Source: an uncultured Mucilaginibacter sp. | GTDB lineage: Bacteria; Bacteroidota; Bacteroidia; Sphingobacteriales; Sphingobacteriaceae | Direction of reading: 5' to 3' | Assembly: GCF_946481715.1 (NCBI RefSeq) | Contig: NZ_CAMLOV010000173.1 | Location: 1 to 11,180 of the forward strand | DNA: 11,180 nucleotides | In this document: positions 4,645 to 11,180 of the stretch, in pieces | Numbering within the stretch: the first letter of the stretch is position 1 | Layout of the letters: each line of letters begins with the position of its first letter | Made by a program: the position numbers and the translations under genes | Notes under the pieces: generated by a model | Database searches by the model: none | Seen by the model: only the letters and a program-made list of their open reading frames with translations | What the model was told of the DNA's origin: nothing

Positions 4645-7047
4645 GTGTTCCCTATTTTTAAAAAAGAAATCACTACTTACCTAAGTTCATTGGTGGCGTA
4701 TGTTACCATTGGTGTTTTTTTATTGGTTTTAGGCTTATTTTTATGGGTATTTCCCGATACCAGTATACTGGCTTATGGCTATGCCGGGCTTGATAGCCTT
4801 TTTAGCACCGCGCCTTACCTGTTTATGTTTTTGGTGCCGGCCGTTACCATGCGGGCACTGGCAGAGGAGCGGCGCGAAGGCACTTTTGAACTGTTGCTTA
4901 CCCGCCCGCTAAGTAGTTTGCAAATAGTATTAGGCAAGTATTTCGCCGGAGTGGTGGTAGTGCTTTTTGCGCTGGTGCCTACCCTGGTGTATTATTTTAG
5001 CGTTTATACATTGGGGGCGCCGCAAGGCAATATCGACAGCGGTGCGGTTATCGGCTCGTACATGGGTTTGTTTTTGTTAGGCTCGGCATTTACGGCCATT
5101 GGTTTGTTTGCTTCATCAGTAAGCAAAAACCAGGTGATAGCATTTACCATTGCAGTTTTCCTATGCTTCTTTTTTTACAGCGGGTTCGATTCGCTTAGCG
5201 GCTTATTATCGCTGCAAATCATAGGCATCCAAGCTTTGGGCATCACCGAGCACTATGACTCGATAAGCCGCGGCGTGCTGGATACCCGCGATTTGATATA
5301 CTTTATCCTGCTCGATGCCGTATTTATCTGGCTAACTTTGTTTGTGCTGCACAGGCAGCAGCAAAAAAAGTTTGTAAGCACCGCTTTCCTGTCGGTGATA
5401 GGGCTGATGGTTGCTTTGCAAGTATTTTCTAATTGGGCTTTCACCCGGTTCGATTTTACAAAAGAGAAGCGTTTTACCATATCTACGGTTAGCCGCAGGG
5501 TGCTGGATAGCTTGCCTGCCCCGGTAAATGTTACTGTTTACCTGCAGGGCGACGGCTTCCCCGGGGGGATTAAAAGGCTGCAGGCCGCTGCTAAAGATAT
5601 GCTGACGGATTTGCAAGCTTACAGCCACAGCAAGCTAACCTTTGTGTTTATCGACCCGATAAAAGGCCTCTCGCAAGATCAGCAAAAACAGGCATTTGAA
5701 AACCTTTCTGCACAGGGCATAGAAGCACAAAACCTGAGCGTAAAAACCGACGACGGCGTGCAATCCAAAATTATGTTCCCTTTTGCGCTGGTTACCTATG
5801 GCGATAAGGCCATACCTGTAAAACTGCTCGAAAATCAGAATAACCTTGCAACAACGCCCGAAGAAAAACTGAACAGCTCTATCCAAAACCTGGAGTACGC
5901 TTTTACATCGGCCATAAAAAAGATAACCACTGGCGGCAAACAGCGGATTGGCTTTACCGAAGGGCATAAAGAACTAACCGACCTACAGCTGAACGATGCA
6001 ATGCGCAACCTATCAGACGGGTACCTGGTGGGACGGATAAATCTGGCAACCATCCCCTTCGATAGCCTGCGCAAAGTTGGGTTGCTGGTGATAGCCAAGC
6101 CTGATAAGGCATTTACCGAACTGGAGAAATTCAAGATAGACCAGTACCTGATGCGCGGCGGCCGCATACTTTGGGCCATAGACCAGGTGAGCGCCGAACT
6201 GGATAGCCTGAAAGACAAAGGCAATCAGGCATTAGCCTTTAATAAGGAACTGAACCTGGATGACCAGCTGTTCCGCTATGGCATCCGCATTAATTATAAC
6301 CTGATAGCCGATATTAATTCATCGCAAATACCGGTCACTACCGGCGATGTTGGCGGCGCACCGCAAATACAATTGCTCAACTGGTTGTTTTACCCGGTAT
6401 ACATACCGCAATCAACCCACCCAATAGTAAAAAACCTGGATGGCATTACCAGCCAATTTGCTAGTACCATTGATGTTTTGGATATTAAAGATGTACAGAA
6501 AACGGTGCTGTTGAACACTTCGCCCTATAATAAAGAGATAAAAACACCTCACCTCATATCGCTGATGGCCCTACAGCAGGAGCCAGACCCAAAAGAATTC
6601 CAAAGCCCGCAAAAGATCACCGGGGTGCTGCTGGAGGGTAAATTTGTATCCGATTTCCGCAACAGGCCGGTACCCGATAGTTTGGGCGAAAAGATAGAGG
6701 TACTGCCGGAAAGTAAGCCAAGCAAAATGGTGGTACTGAGCGACGGCGATATTTTGCGCAACCAGGTTGGGCCTGATGGCTCGCCTTACCCGCTGGGGTA
6801 CGACCGTTATACCAAGCAGAGCTACGGCAACTTAACCCTGCTAATGAACATTGCAGACTACATGGCGGACGACTCGGGGCTGATATCCCTCCGCAACAAA
6901 GAGATACAAATACGCCTGCTGGATAGGGCACGCATCCGCAGCGAAAAACTGCAATGGCAGCTTATAAATAACCTTGTGCCGATTGCGATAGTGTTAATAT
7001 TCGCTATTTTTCAACATTATATCCGCAAACGAAAGTATGCACATTAA
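4645..7047 (+). CDS. gldFG: GldF-GldG fusion: ABC-2 permease joined to periplasmic auxiliary subunit
   Basis: This is the membrane part of the Gld ABC transporter that pairs with GldA. Residues 1-236 are GldF-like: KKEITTYLSSLVAYVTIGVFLLVLGLFLWVF, then PAVTMRALAEERREGTFELLLTRPL (65-89), with six membrane segments near 13-36, 53-72, 98-121, 134-159, 162-183 and 216-236. The GldG-like part starts with a seventh segment (245-265) and FDFTKEKRFTIS (269-280). A large periplasmic domain follows, then a final membrane segment (about 774-794) and a basic tail, RKRKYAH. GldF and GldG are separate proteins of about 240 and 560 residues in Flavobacterium, and their sum matches the 800 seen here. The start is a GTG: an in-frame TGA lies at 4591-4593 and no ATG occurs between. 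Whether the organism glides cannot be told from this window. What the complex transports is not established. Confidence 0.9.
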   Translation: MFPIFKKEITTYLSSLVAYVTIGVFLLVLGLFLWVFPDTSILAYGYAGLDSLFSTAPYLFMFLVPAVTMRALAEERREGTFELLLTRPLSSLQIVLGKYFAGVVVVLFALVPTLVYYFSVYTLGAPQGNIDSGAVIGSYMGLFLLGSAFTAIGLFASSVSKNQVIAFTIAVFLCFFFYSGFDSLSGLLSLQIIGIQALGITEHYDSISRGVLDTRDLIYFILLDAVFIWLTLFVLHRQQQKKFVSTAFLSVIGLMVALQVFSNWAFTRFDFTKEKRFTISTVSRRVLDSLPAPVNVTVYLQGDGFPGGIKRLQAAAKDMLTDLQAYSHSKLTFVFIDPIKGLSQDQQKQAFENLSAQGIEAQNLSVKTDDGVQSKIMFPFALVTYGDKAIPVKLLENQNNLATTPEEKLNSSIQNLEYAFTSAIKKITTGGKQRIGFTEGHKELTDLQLNDAMRNLSDGYLVGRINLATIPFDSLRKVGLLVIAKPDKAFTELEKFKIDQYLMRGGRILWAIDQVSAELDSLKDKGNQALAFNKELNLDDQLFRYGIRINYNLIADINSSQIPVTTGDVGGAPQIQLLNWLFYPVYIPQSTHPIVKNLDGITSQFASTIDVLDIKDVQKTVLLNTSPYNKEIKTPHLISLMALQQEPDPKEFQSPQKITGVLLEGKFVSDFRNRPVPDSLGEKIEVLPESKPSKMVVLSDGDILRNQVGPDGSPYPLGYDRYTKQSYGNLTLLMNIADYMADDSGLISLRNKEIQIRLLDRARIRSEKLQWQLINNLVPIAIVLIFAIFQHYIRKRKYAH

Positions 7048-7053
7048 ATTTTA

Positions 7054-7061
7054 TACTTTTG
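7054..7061 (+). promoter_or_regulatory. Candidate -7 promoter box of dnaN
   Basis: TACTTTTG perfectly matches TAnnTTTG, 23 nt before the dnaN ATG and just after the gldFG stop. A matching -33 element is not evident. Confidence 0.45.
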
Positions 7062-7081
7062 GGTTACTAAACGACTAACCC
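7061..7081 (+). promoter_or_regulatory. Small hairpin just upstream of the dnaN start
   Basis: GGGTTA (7061-7066) and TAACCC (7076-7081) form a perfect 6-bp stem with a 9-nt loop, ending 3 nt before the ATG. No T-run follows, so it is not an intrinsic terminator for gldFG. Confidence 0.4.
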
Positions 7082-7084
7082 ATT

Positions 7085-8209
7085 ATGAGATTCATAGTTT
7101 CCACATCAACATTACTTAAGCAACTGCAGTCGGTAAGTGGCGCATTAAGCAACAGCACCGTGTTACCTATACTGGAAAACTTTTTGTTCGAGATAAAAGA
7201 CGGAAACTTAACCATTTCTGCAACCGACCTGCAAACCAGCATGACCACTTCTTTGGCTGTTGAGGCTAAAGAGAACGGCCGCATTGCCATACCATCGCGC
7301 ATATTGCTGGATACGCTGAAATCACTGCCGGAGCAACCTGTTTCTTTTTCTGTTGACGATAAAACTTTTGCTATTGAAATAAGCGCCGGCGACGGTAAAT
7401 ACAAGCTAAGCGGCGAAAACGGCGAAGACTTCCCAAAAATACCTGTTGTGGAGAACGCATCATCGGTAAACCTGCCTGCATCTGTATTAGGCGAAGCCAT
7501 CAACAAAACTATATTTGCGGTAAGCAACGATGAGCTTAGGCCAGCTATGACCGGTGTTTACTGCCAGTTGAGCAGCCAGCACCTTACCTTTGTGGCTACC
7601 GATGCCCACAAGCTGGTACGTTACCGCCGGAAAGATGCAAAGGCAGATAGCACAACCGCATTCATCCTGCCAAAGAAAGCCTTAACCCTGTTAAAATCAG
7701 CTCTGCCGGATAGCGATGTGAATGTATCGGTAGAGTATAACAGTACCAGTGCGTTCTTTAAATTTGGTAACATTAACCTGGTGTGCCGCCTGATTGATGA
7801 GCGCTACCCGGATTACGAAGCCGTTATCCCGAAGGAAAACCCTAATAAAATGGCTATCGACCGGCTTGCACTTTTAGGTACTCTTAGCCGTGTGGCAATT
7901 TACGCTAACAAAACCACCCACCAGGTAAGGTTAAAAATTAGCGGCAGCGAACTGAACATATCCTCAGAAGATATTGATTTTGCAAACGAAGCCCATGAGC
8001 GTTTAAGCTGCCAATACGAAGGCGACGATTTGGAAATTGGCTTTAACGCCCGTTTCCTGATTGAGATGCTGAAGAACCTGAGCTGCGAGGAAGTATCCTT
8101 AGAAATGTCGACCCCTAACCGCGCAGGTTTATTACTGCCGCAGGGCGGAGATGAGAACGAAGACGTATTGATGCTGGTAATGCCGGTAATGCTTAACAGC
8201 TACGCATAA
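7085..8209 (+). CDS. dnaN: DNA polymerase III beta subunit (sliding clamp)
   Basis: The ring-shaped homodimer encircles DNA and tethers the replicative polymerase and other enzymes carrying clamp-binding motifs. The 374-residue length is normal for the family. The N-terminal domain opens MRFIVSTSTLLKQLQSVSGALS and has the typical SNSTVLPILENFL stretch. The middle domain contains ATDAHKLVRYRR (171-182), equivalent to the ATDGHRL motif, and CRLIDERYPDYEAVIP (234-249). The C-terminal end VLMLVMPVMLNSYA is the part that contributes to the partner-binding pocket. It lies 37 bp after the gldF-gldG fusion with its own promoter box. No dnaA, recF or gyrB is adjacent in this window, so it does not mark an origin here. 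A palindrome and a strong terminator follow. Confidence 0.97.
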   Translation: MRFIVSTSTLLKQLQSVSGALSNSTVLPILENFLFEIKDGNLTISATDLQTSMTTSLAVEAKENGRIAIPSRILLDTLKSLPEQPVSFSVDDKTFAIEISAGDGKYKLSGENGEDFPKIPVVENASSVNLPASVLGEAINKTIFAVSNDELRPAMTGVYCQLSSQHLTFVATDAHKLVRYRRKDAKADSTTAFILPKKALTLLKSALPDSDVNVSVEYNSTSAFFKFGNINLVCRLIDERYPDYEAVIPKENPNKMAIDRLALLGTLSRVAIYANKTTHQVRLKISGSELNISSEDIDFANEAHERLSCQYEGDDLEIGFNARFLIEMLKNLSCEEVSLEMSTPNRAGLLLPQGGDENEDVLMLVMPVMLNSYA

Positions 8210-8211
8210 TA

Positions 8212-8288
8212 TTGATTAGAGGATGAAGATAAGGTAGGGTGACAGCCACTGGCCATCATTTAACCGCTTACCTCCAACCTCTAATCAA
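8212..8288. repeat. 77-bp palindromic element with 22-bp imperfect inverted ends
   Basis: The ends 8212-8233 and 8267-8288 are inverted repeats matching at 19 of 22 positions. The outer 11 bp (TTGATTAGAGG with CCTCTAATCAA) are perfect. The 33-bp centre has no reading frame. It lies between the dnaN stop and the dnaN terminator, so it should be transcribed in the 3' untranslated region. Confidence 0.55.
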
Positions 8289-8297
8289 CCCAAAACG

Positions 8298-8330
8298 AAA
8301 AGTCTGGCCTGCACAAAGCCGGACTTTTTT
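8298..8330 (+). terminator. Rho-independent terminator after dnaN
   Basis: AAAAGTCTGGC (8298-8308) pairs with GCCGGACTTTT (8318-8328) through 11 bp including one T-G pair. It has a 9-nt loop and a run of six Ts. Confidence 0.88.
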
Positions 8331-8387
8331 GTTGATGGGATAACAAAACCTGCCGTTATACAGTTATTATTGCATCCGCTTTTGTAT

Positions 8388-9062
8388 ATGAATTTTAAAG
8401 TACCTGTTTTATTCGTAATGCTGTTGATTTTTGGGATAGCCTCCTGCAAGGTTGGCGATGACGCCTTACCCGAGTCATCAACCTTAACTACAACATTAAA
8501 TGTAGTGAACACAACAACCGATACGCTTAATTATTACCTTAACGGCAGCCGGGTAAACACAGCTTCATCGCTATATCCCTTTGGGTATACCGGGTACCTC
8601 GCGGTAAAATACGCCGACCAGAATTACCAGTTTAAGCGTCTTGGCAGTGCCGATGTGCTGTTTAACTTATCTTTGGCCTTAGATACCAACAAGGTTTATT
8701 CCTTATTTGTTGCAGGCCGCGCGGCCGAAGATACATTTACCACGCTGGATACGCTGGTGGCTGATACATCCGGGCGGGCAAAAGTTAGGTTTGTAAATGC
8801 ATCGCCCGATGCTGGTAATTTAGATGTGCTGATAGGCGATACCGTAAACTTTAAAGTACGTGCTTACAAAACAGCCTCGGTGTTTTTACCCGTTGGGGTT
8901 GGCATAAAACATGTGAGGGTTTACCAATCTGGCAATCCAACGGCTATAACCGATACTACGCGCACATTGGTAGCCGGCAGGGTTTACACCCTTTTTGCAA
9001 AAGGGAAGGTAGCTGGGGCCGGCGGGCAAAAATTTGGCACTGGGCTGGTAGTTAATAAATAG
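8388..9062 (+). CDS. DUF4397-like lipoprotein, first of a pair
   Basis: A predicted envelope lipoprotein of unknown function. Starting at ATG 8388 the product has 224 residues and a short lipoprotein signal with lipobox IASC (Cys20). An upstream TTG at 8370 would add six residues ahead of the signal and is less likely. After Cys20 comes KVGDD, an acidic patch that might act as a surface-export signal in this phylum (inference). Two related beta-rich units are visible. The first runs from LNVVNTTTDTLNYYLNGSRV (37-56) to VYSLFVAG. The second runs from VRFVNASPDAGNLDVLIGD (133-151) to LVAGRVYTLFAKG and fits the DUF4397 pattern. The next gene starts 14 bp downstream and encodes a similar protein, so the pair is very likely an operon. 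Confidence 0.8.
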   Translation: MNFKVPVLFVMLLIFGIASCKVGDDALPESSTLTTTLNVVNTTTDTLNYYLNGSRVNTASSLYPFGYTGYLAVKYADQNYQFKRLGSADVLFNLSLALDTNKVYSLFVAGRAAEDTFTTLDTLVADTSGRAKVRFVNASPDAGNLDVLIGDTVNFKVRAYKTASVFLPVGVGIKHVRVYQSGNPTAITDTTRTLVAGRVYTLFAKGKVAGAGGQKFGTGLVVNK

Positions 9063-9076
9063 TTTTTCGAAACCAA

Positions 9077-9817
9077 ATGATGAACGAGCATAAAAGCGGC
9101 ATACTGAAATCCCTCGGGTTACTTATCGGCGGATTGCTTATTATTTCGCAATTGATATCCTGCGGAAAGGACAACGGCACTTCTATTGGTACTGATAACG
9201 GCTACTTGAATATTGTAAATGTTAGCCCCAATATAAACCCCGTAAATTTGTACGCCGAATTTATTAAACAGGGCAATACAACCTACAGGTACCCAAATGC
9301 ATCCGGGTATTTTTTAATGAATATTAACGATACCCCGCTGCAAATACGGCCGGCATTAAGCAATAATAGCAGCCAGAGTAACTTGCTTACTTTAGAAAAA
9401 TCCTTAAAAAAGAATGTACGCTACACCTGGTTTTTAACCGGGCTGCGTAACGACAGCTCATTAACGTATATCTTCACGGTAGATTCGGGCAGCATTCCGC
9501 CGGTGGGGCGTAGTAAAATAAGGCTGGTAAATGCATCGCCGGGCAGTACAGGGCTTAACATTACGGCTAACGACACAGAGTTGTTTACGAACATTGCCTA
9601 CAAGCAGGTGAGCGATTACAAAGAAGTTACCTCAGGCGGGTATAATTTTAAGCTGAGTGCAACAAACGCACCGGCCGTTGTTTTAACTACACTAAAGAAT
9701 TTAACCGTGCTTGATGGCAAGCTATACACTATTTACGCCTACGGCCTGCCCAACCGTACCGATACTGCCGCCTTTAATGCAGGCATCATTTTAAACACTA
9801 TTCCCGATAAAAAGTAA
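9077..9817 (+). CDS. DUF4397-like lipoprotein, second of a pair
   Basis: A 246-residue predicted lipoprotein of unknown role. The signal has lipobox LISC (Cys29) followed by GKDNG. Two DUF4397-like units can be read: LNIVNVSPNINPVNLYAEF (44-62) to RYTWFLTGL, and IRLVNASPGSTGLNI (148-162) to GKLYTIYAYG (214-223). This matches the two-unit layout of the preceding gene. Overall identity to the neighbour is low outside the VNASP and aromatic-strand positions, so the pair diverged long ago or took different partners. Adjacent ATGs at 9077 and 9080 both fit. Co-transcription with the upstream gene is likely. The DedA gene downstream has its own promoter box. Confidence 0.8.
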   Translation: MMNEHKSGILKSLGLLIGGLLIISQLISCGKDNGTSIGTDNGYLNIVNVSPNINPVNLYAEFIKQGNTTYRYPNASGYFLMNINDTPLQIRPALSNNSSQSNLLTLEKSLKKNVRYTWFLTGLRNDSSLTYIFTVDSGSIPPVGRSKIRLVNASPGSTGLNITANDTELFTNIAYKQVSDYKEVTSGGYNFKLSATNAPAVVLTTLKNLTVLDGKLYTIYAYGLPNRTDTAAFNAGIILNTIPDKK

Positions 9818-9828
9818 CGTAATAAAGC

Positions 9829-9857
9829 TTGGGGTTTGCTTTATCTTGCTATTTTTG
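9829..9857 (+). promoter_or_regulatory. Candidate promoter of the DedA-family gene
   Basis: TTG (9829-9831), 18 nt, then TATTTTTG (9850-9857), a perfect TAnnTTTG. Transcription would begin near 9864, downstream of the TTG codons at 9846 and 9855, which argues against those as starts. Confidence 0.5.
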
Positions 9858-9875
9858 ACTAAAATTAAAAACGCT

Positions 9876-10547
9876 TTGGAAATAATACACAGCCTGATAG
9901 ACTTCATCCTGCATATTGATAAACACCTCACGGATATAACCCGGGACTACCAGGGTTGGACTTACCTCATTCTTTTCATCATCATATTTGCCGAAACAGG
10001 TTTTGTGGTAACCCCATTTTTACCCGGCGATTCGCTGCTGTTTGCAGCAGGGGCATTAATAGCCGGCGGGGCATCAGGACTGAATGTTAACTTATTAGCG
10101 GTGATGCTCATCATTGCTGCTTTCGCAGGCAATACGGTAAATTATTTGCTGGGCAATTACCTTGGCGCAAAAGTTTTTAAAGAGGAAAACAAAATATTGA
10201 AGCTGAGCTATTACCTGCAAACCCAGGCTTTTTTTGATAAGCATGGTGGCAAGGCTGTTATCTTTAGCCGTTTTATGCCCATTATACGCACTATAGCACC
10301 ATTTGTGGCCGGCGTGGGCAAAATGCCTATAGGTAAATACAGCCTGTACAACATCATAGGTGGTGTATCGTGGATAGTGCTGTTCCTATATGGTGGTTAC
10401 CTGTTTGGCAATGTAGAATTCTTTAAAAAGAATTTCTCGCTGGTAGCTATAGGTATAATTTTGCTTTCCATACTGCCGCCTATTTTTGCGGTAATAAAAA
10501 GCAGGTTTACAAAAAACGAAGAGGGCAAACCGGCGCAGCAGCCATAA
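9876..10547 (+). CDS. DedA-family (SNARE-associated domain) inner-membrane protein
   Basis: DedA proteins are inner-membrane transporters linked to envelope homeostasis, membrane potential and, for some members, undecaprenyl-phosphate recycling. The 223-residue product has the family signatures ETGFVVTPFLPGDSLLF (40-56), AGNTVNYLLGNYLG (84-97) and FFDKHGGKAVIFSRFMPIIRTIAPFVAGVGKM (119-150). Glu40, Asp52, Arg132 and Arg138 correspond closely in position and spacing to the residues known to be essential in E. coli YqjA (Glu39, Asp51, Arg130, Arg136). No ATG lies near the N-terminus. I chose the TTG at 9876 because it gives MEIIHSLIDFILHIDKHL, which resembles relatives as I remember them, and it lies downstream of the promoter. 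TTG at 9846 or 9855 would add 10 or 7 residues. It ends 25 bp from a convergent gene, with no clear terminator between. Confidence 0.88.
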   Translation: MEIIHSLIDFILHIDKHLTDITRDYQGWTYLILFIIIFAETGFVVTPFLPGDSLLFAAGALIAGGASGLNVNLLAVMLIIAAFAGNTVNYLLGNYLGAKVFKEENKILKLSYYLQTQAFFDKHGGKAVIFSRFMPIIRTIAPFVAGVGKMPIGKYSLYNIIGGVSWIVLFLYGGYLFGNVEFFKKNFSLVAIGIILLSILPPIFAVIKSRFTKNEEGKPAQQP

Positions 10548-10572
10548 AGAAGCTATATTTCGGTATCCACTA

Positions 10573-11019
10573 TCATTTCCCGGCTTTGTTGTAATAATGT
10601 GGTTTTTGCCATCCGGGCGTGGTTCGTAACCGTCGCCATTGTTTCAAGGTCAACACGCCTTCGCTTCCCCTTGAAGTTATCAAGTCGACGTAAAAAACCT
10701 GGTAGGTTTTAGGCGCTACATAGAAATGGTAAATGGTACGCATCATGCCGTTATCCCCATAGCCTACTTGTGCCCAATAGTATTTTCGCCCCGGCTCAGG
10801 TCCGCCATTGTACACTATAGTAGCAGATTTTTGGGCGTACCTGTAAAAACTTTTTACTTCGGGCACAGCCCTGATAATAGCTATTATCTTCTTCTCATCC
10901 TTGTCAGGTACTTCAATTACCCGCGACTCCGCAGGTTTATCCGGAAGCAACATAATTGGCTTTTGCCCTAAAGCAGGCAAGCAAAACAATAAAACAAGCA
11001 GGCAAGCGATGTATTTCAC
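10573..11019 (-). CDS. Unrecognised secreted protein of 148 residues
   Basis: I do not recognise this protein. The start is a GTG (11019-11017) giving MKYIACLLVLLFCLPALG, a Sec signal peptide with likely cleavage before Gln19. There is no lipobox at the cleavage site. The mature part (about 130 residues) has a charged segment, PDKDEKKIIAIIRAVPEVKSF. It continues with aromatic, beta-rich sequence (YYWAQVGYG, IYHFYVAPKTYQVFYVDL) and ends in a basic tail, LKQWRRLRTTPGWQKPHYY. The pattern of one helix followed by several strands suggests a small alpha/beta periplasmic domain (inference only). It begins 5 bp after the stop of the gene at the right edge, so the two are probably co-transcribed and perhaps translationally coupled. 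That would explain the weak GTG start. It converges with the DedA gene. Confidence 0.72.
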   Translation of the reverse strand: MKYIACLLVLLFCLPALGQKPIMLLPDKPAESRVIEVPDKDEKKIIAIIRAVPEVKSFYRYAQKSATIVYNGGPEPGRKYYWAQVGYGDNGMMRTIYHFYVAPKTYQVFYVDLITSRGSEGVLTLKQWRRLRTTPGWQKPHYYNKAGK

Positions 11020-11024
11020 TACAG

Positions 11025-11180
11025 TTAAGGTTTTCCTAAAATTAGCACTTTCCCCGCCCTGTACAAAGCTGCTTCTTCTTTTATCTTTCGCGCGTCTTCG
11101 GTACTAAGTGGCTTTTCAATCAGCTTATCCAGATCGGGTTGCCCTGCATCAACCCATGCCGAAAACCAGAAGCTGCCTAC
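11025..11180 (-). CDS. C-terminal end of a protein, possibly zinc-dependent phospholipase C / S1-P1 nuclease-like
   Basis: The minus strand is open for 51 codons from the window edge to TAA at 11027-11025. It reads VGSFWFSAWVDAGQPDL, then a charged helix, EDARKIKEEAALYRAGKVLILGKP. The FWxxAWVxAGQPDL pattern recalls the end of Bacteroidota proteins annotated as zinc-dependent phospholipase C or S1/P1-nuclease-like. This is from memory, and no metal-binding residues are inside the fragment. The coding reading is supported by the uninterrupted frame, by sensible composition, and by the next gene starting 5 bp downstream on the same strand. Confidence 0.55.
   Translation of the reverse strand, partial: VGSFWFSAWVDAGQPDLDKLIEKPLSTEDARKIKEEAALYRAGKVLILGKP

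Noticed and set aside
5253..6931. Several minus-strand open frames under gldFG
   Set aside because: They overlap the conserved fusion gene, have no family features and look like antisense shadows.
7085..8209. Replication origin near dnaN
   Set aside because: There is no dnaA, no cluster of DnaA boxes and no AT-rich unwinding region beside the gene, and dnaN is often away from the origin in this phylum.
8285..8512. Minus-strand open frame across the dnaN terminator and lipoprotein start
   Set aside because: It overlaps a strong terminator hairpin and the lipobox-coding region of the plus-strand gene, and shows no domain.
10726..11107. Plus-strand open frames opposite the 148-residue secreted protein
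   Set aside because: The minus-strand frame has a clear signal peptide and gene spacing. The plus-strand frames have no start signals or recognisable features.

Overview
The window looks like chromosomal DNA from a member of the Bacteroidota, most likely Sphingobacteriaceae (a Mucilaginibacter/Pedobacter-like organism). The reasons are moderate GC, TAnnTTTG-type promoter boxes, few Shine-Dalgarno sequences, signal peptides that leave a glutamine at +1, gliding-type (Gld) ABC transporter genes and an undivided glycyl-tRNA synthetase. The genus is inferred from overall impression, not from a search.

Layout. A minus-strand glycyl-tRNA synthetase gene, cut by the window edge, covers 1-913. The 314-bp divergent gap 914-1227 holds a structured, repeat-like module: a 103-nt fold-prone element flanked by 7-bp tandem repeats in opposite orientations. 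gldA (1228-1935) encodes the ATPase of the Gld ABC transporter. Four paralogous small outer-membrane beta-barrel genes follow (2105-4528). The first has a candidate ECF-sigma promoter and a leader hairpin. The second and third have housekeeping-type boxes, and the first two end in clear intrinsic terminators. Next is a single 800-residue gene (4645-7047) that fuses GldF (permease) to GldG (periplasmic auxiliary subunit), then dnaN, the DNA polymerase III sliding clamp (7085-8209). A palindromic repeat and a strong terminator close dnaN. Two DUF4397-like lipoprotein genes follow (8388-9817), then a DedA-family membrane transporter (9876-10547). On the minus strand at the right edge lie an unrecognised 148-residue secreted protein (10573-11019) and, 5 bp upstream of it, the C-terminal end of another protein (11025-11180).

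How the genes relate. GldA and GldF-GldG should form one inner-membrane ABC complex, with the barrel array lying between the ATPase and permease genes. The barrels, lipoproteins, DedA protein and 148-residue protein are all predicted envelope proteins. glyS and dnaN are housekeeping genes.

The best candidates for something little described are the structured element upstream of gldA, the ECF-type promoter with leader hairpin on the first barrel gene, and promoter boxes placed so close to the glyS and gldA starts that their mRNAs may be leaderless. Nothing in the window looks like a defence system, CRISPR array, prophage or transposase gene.
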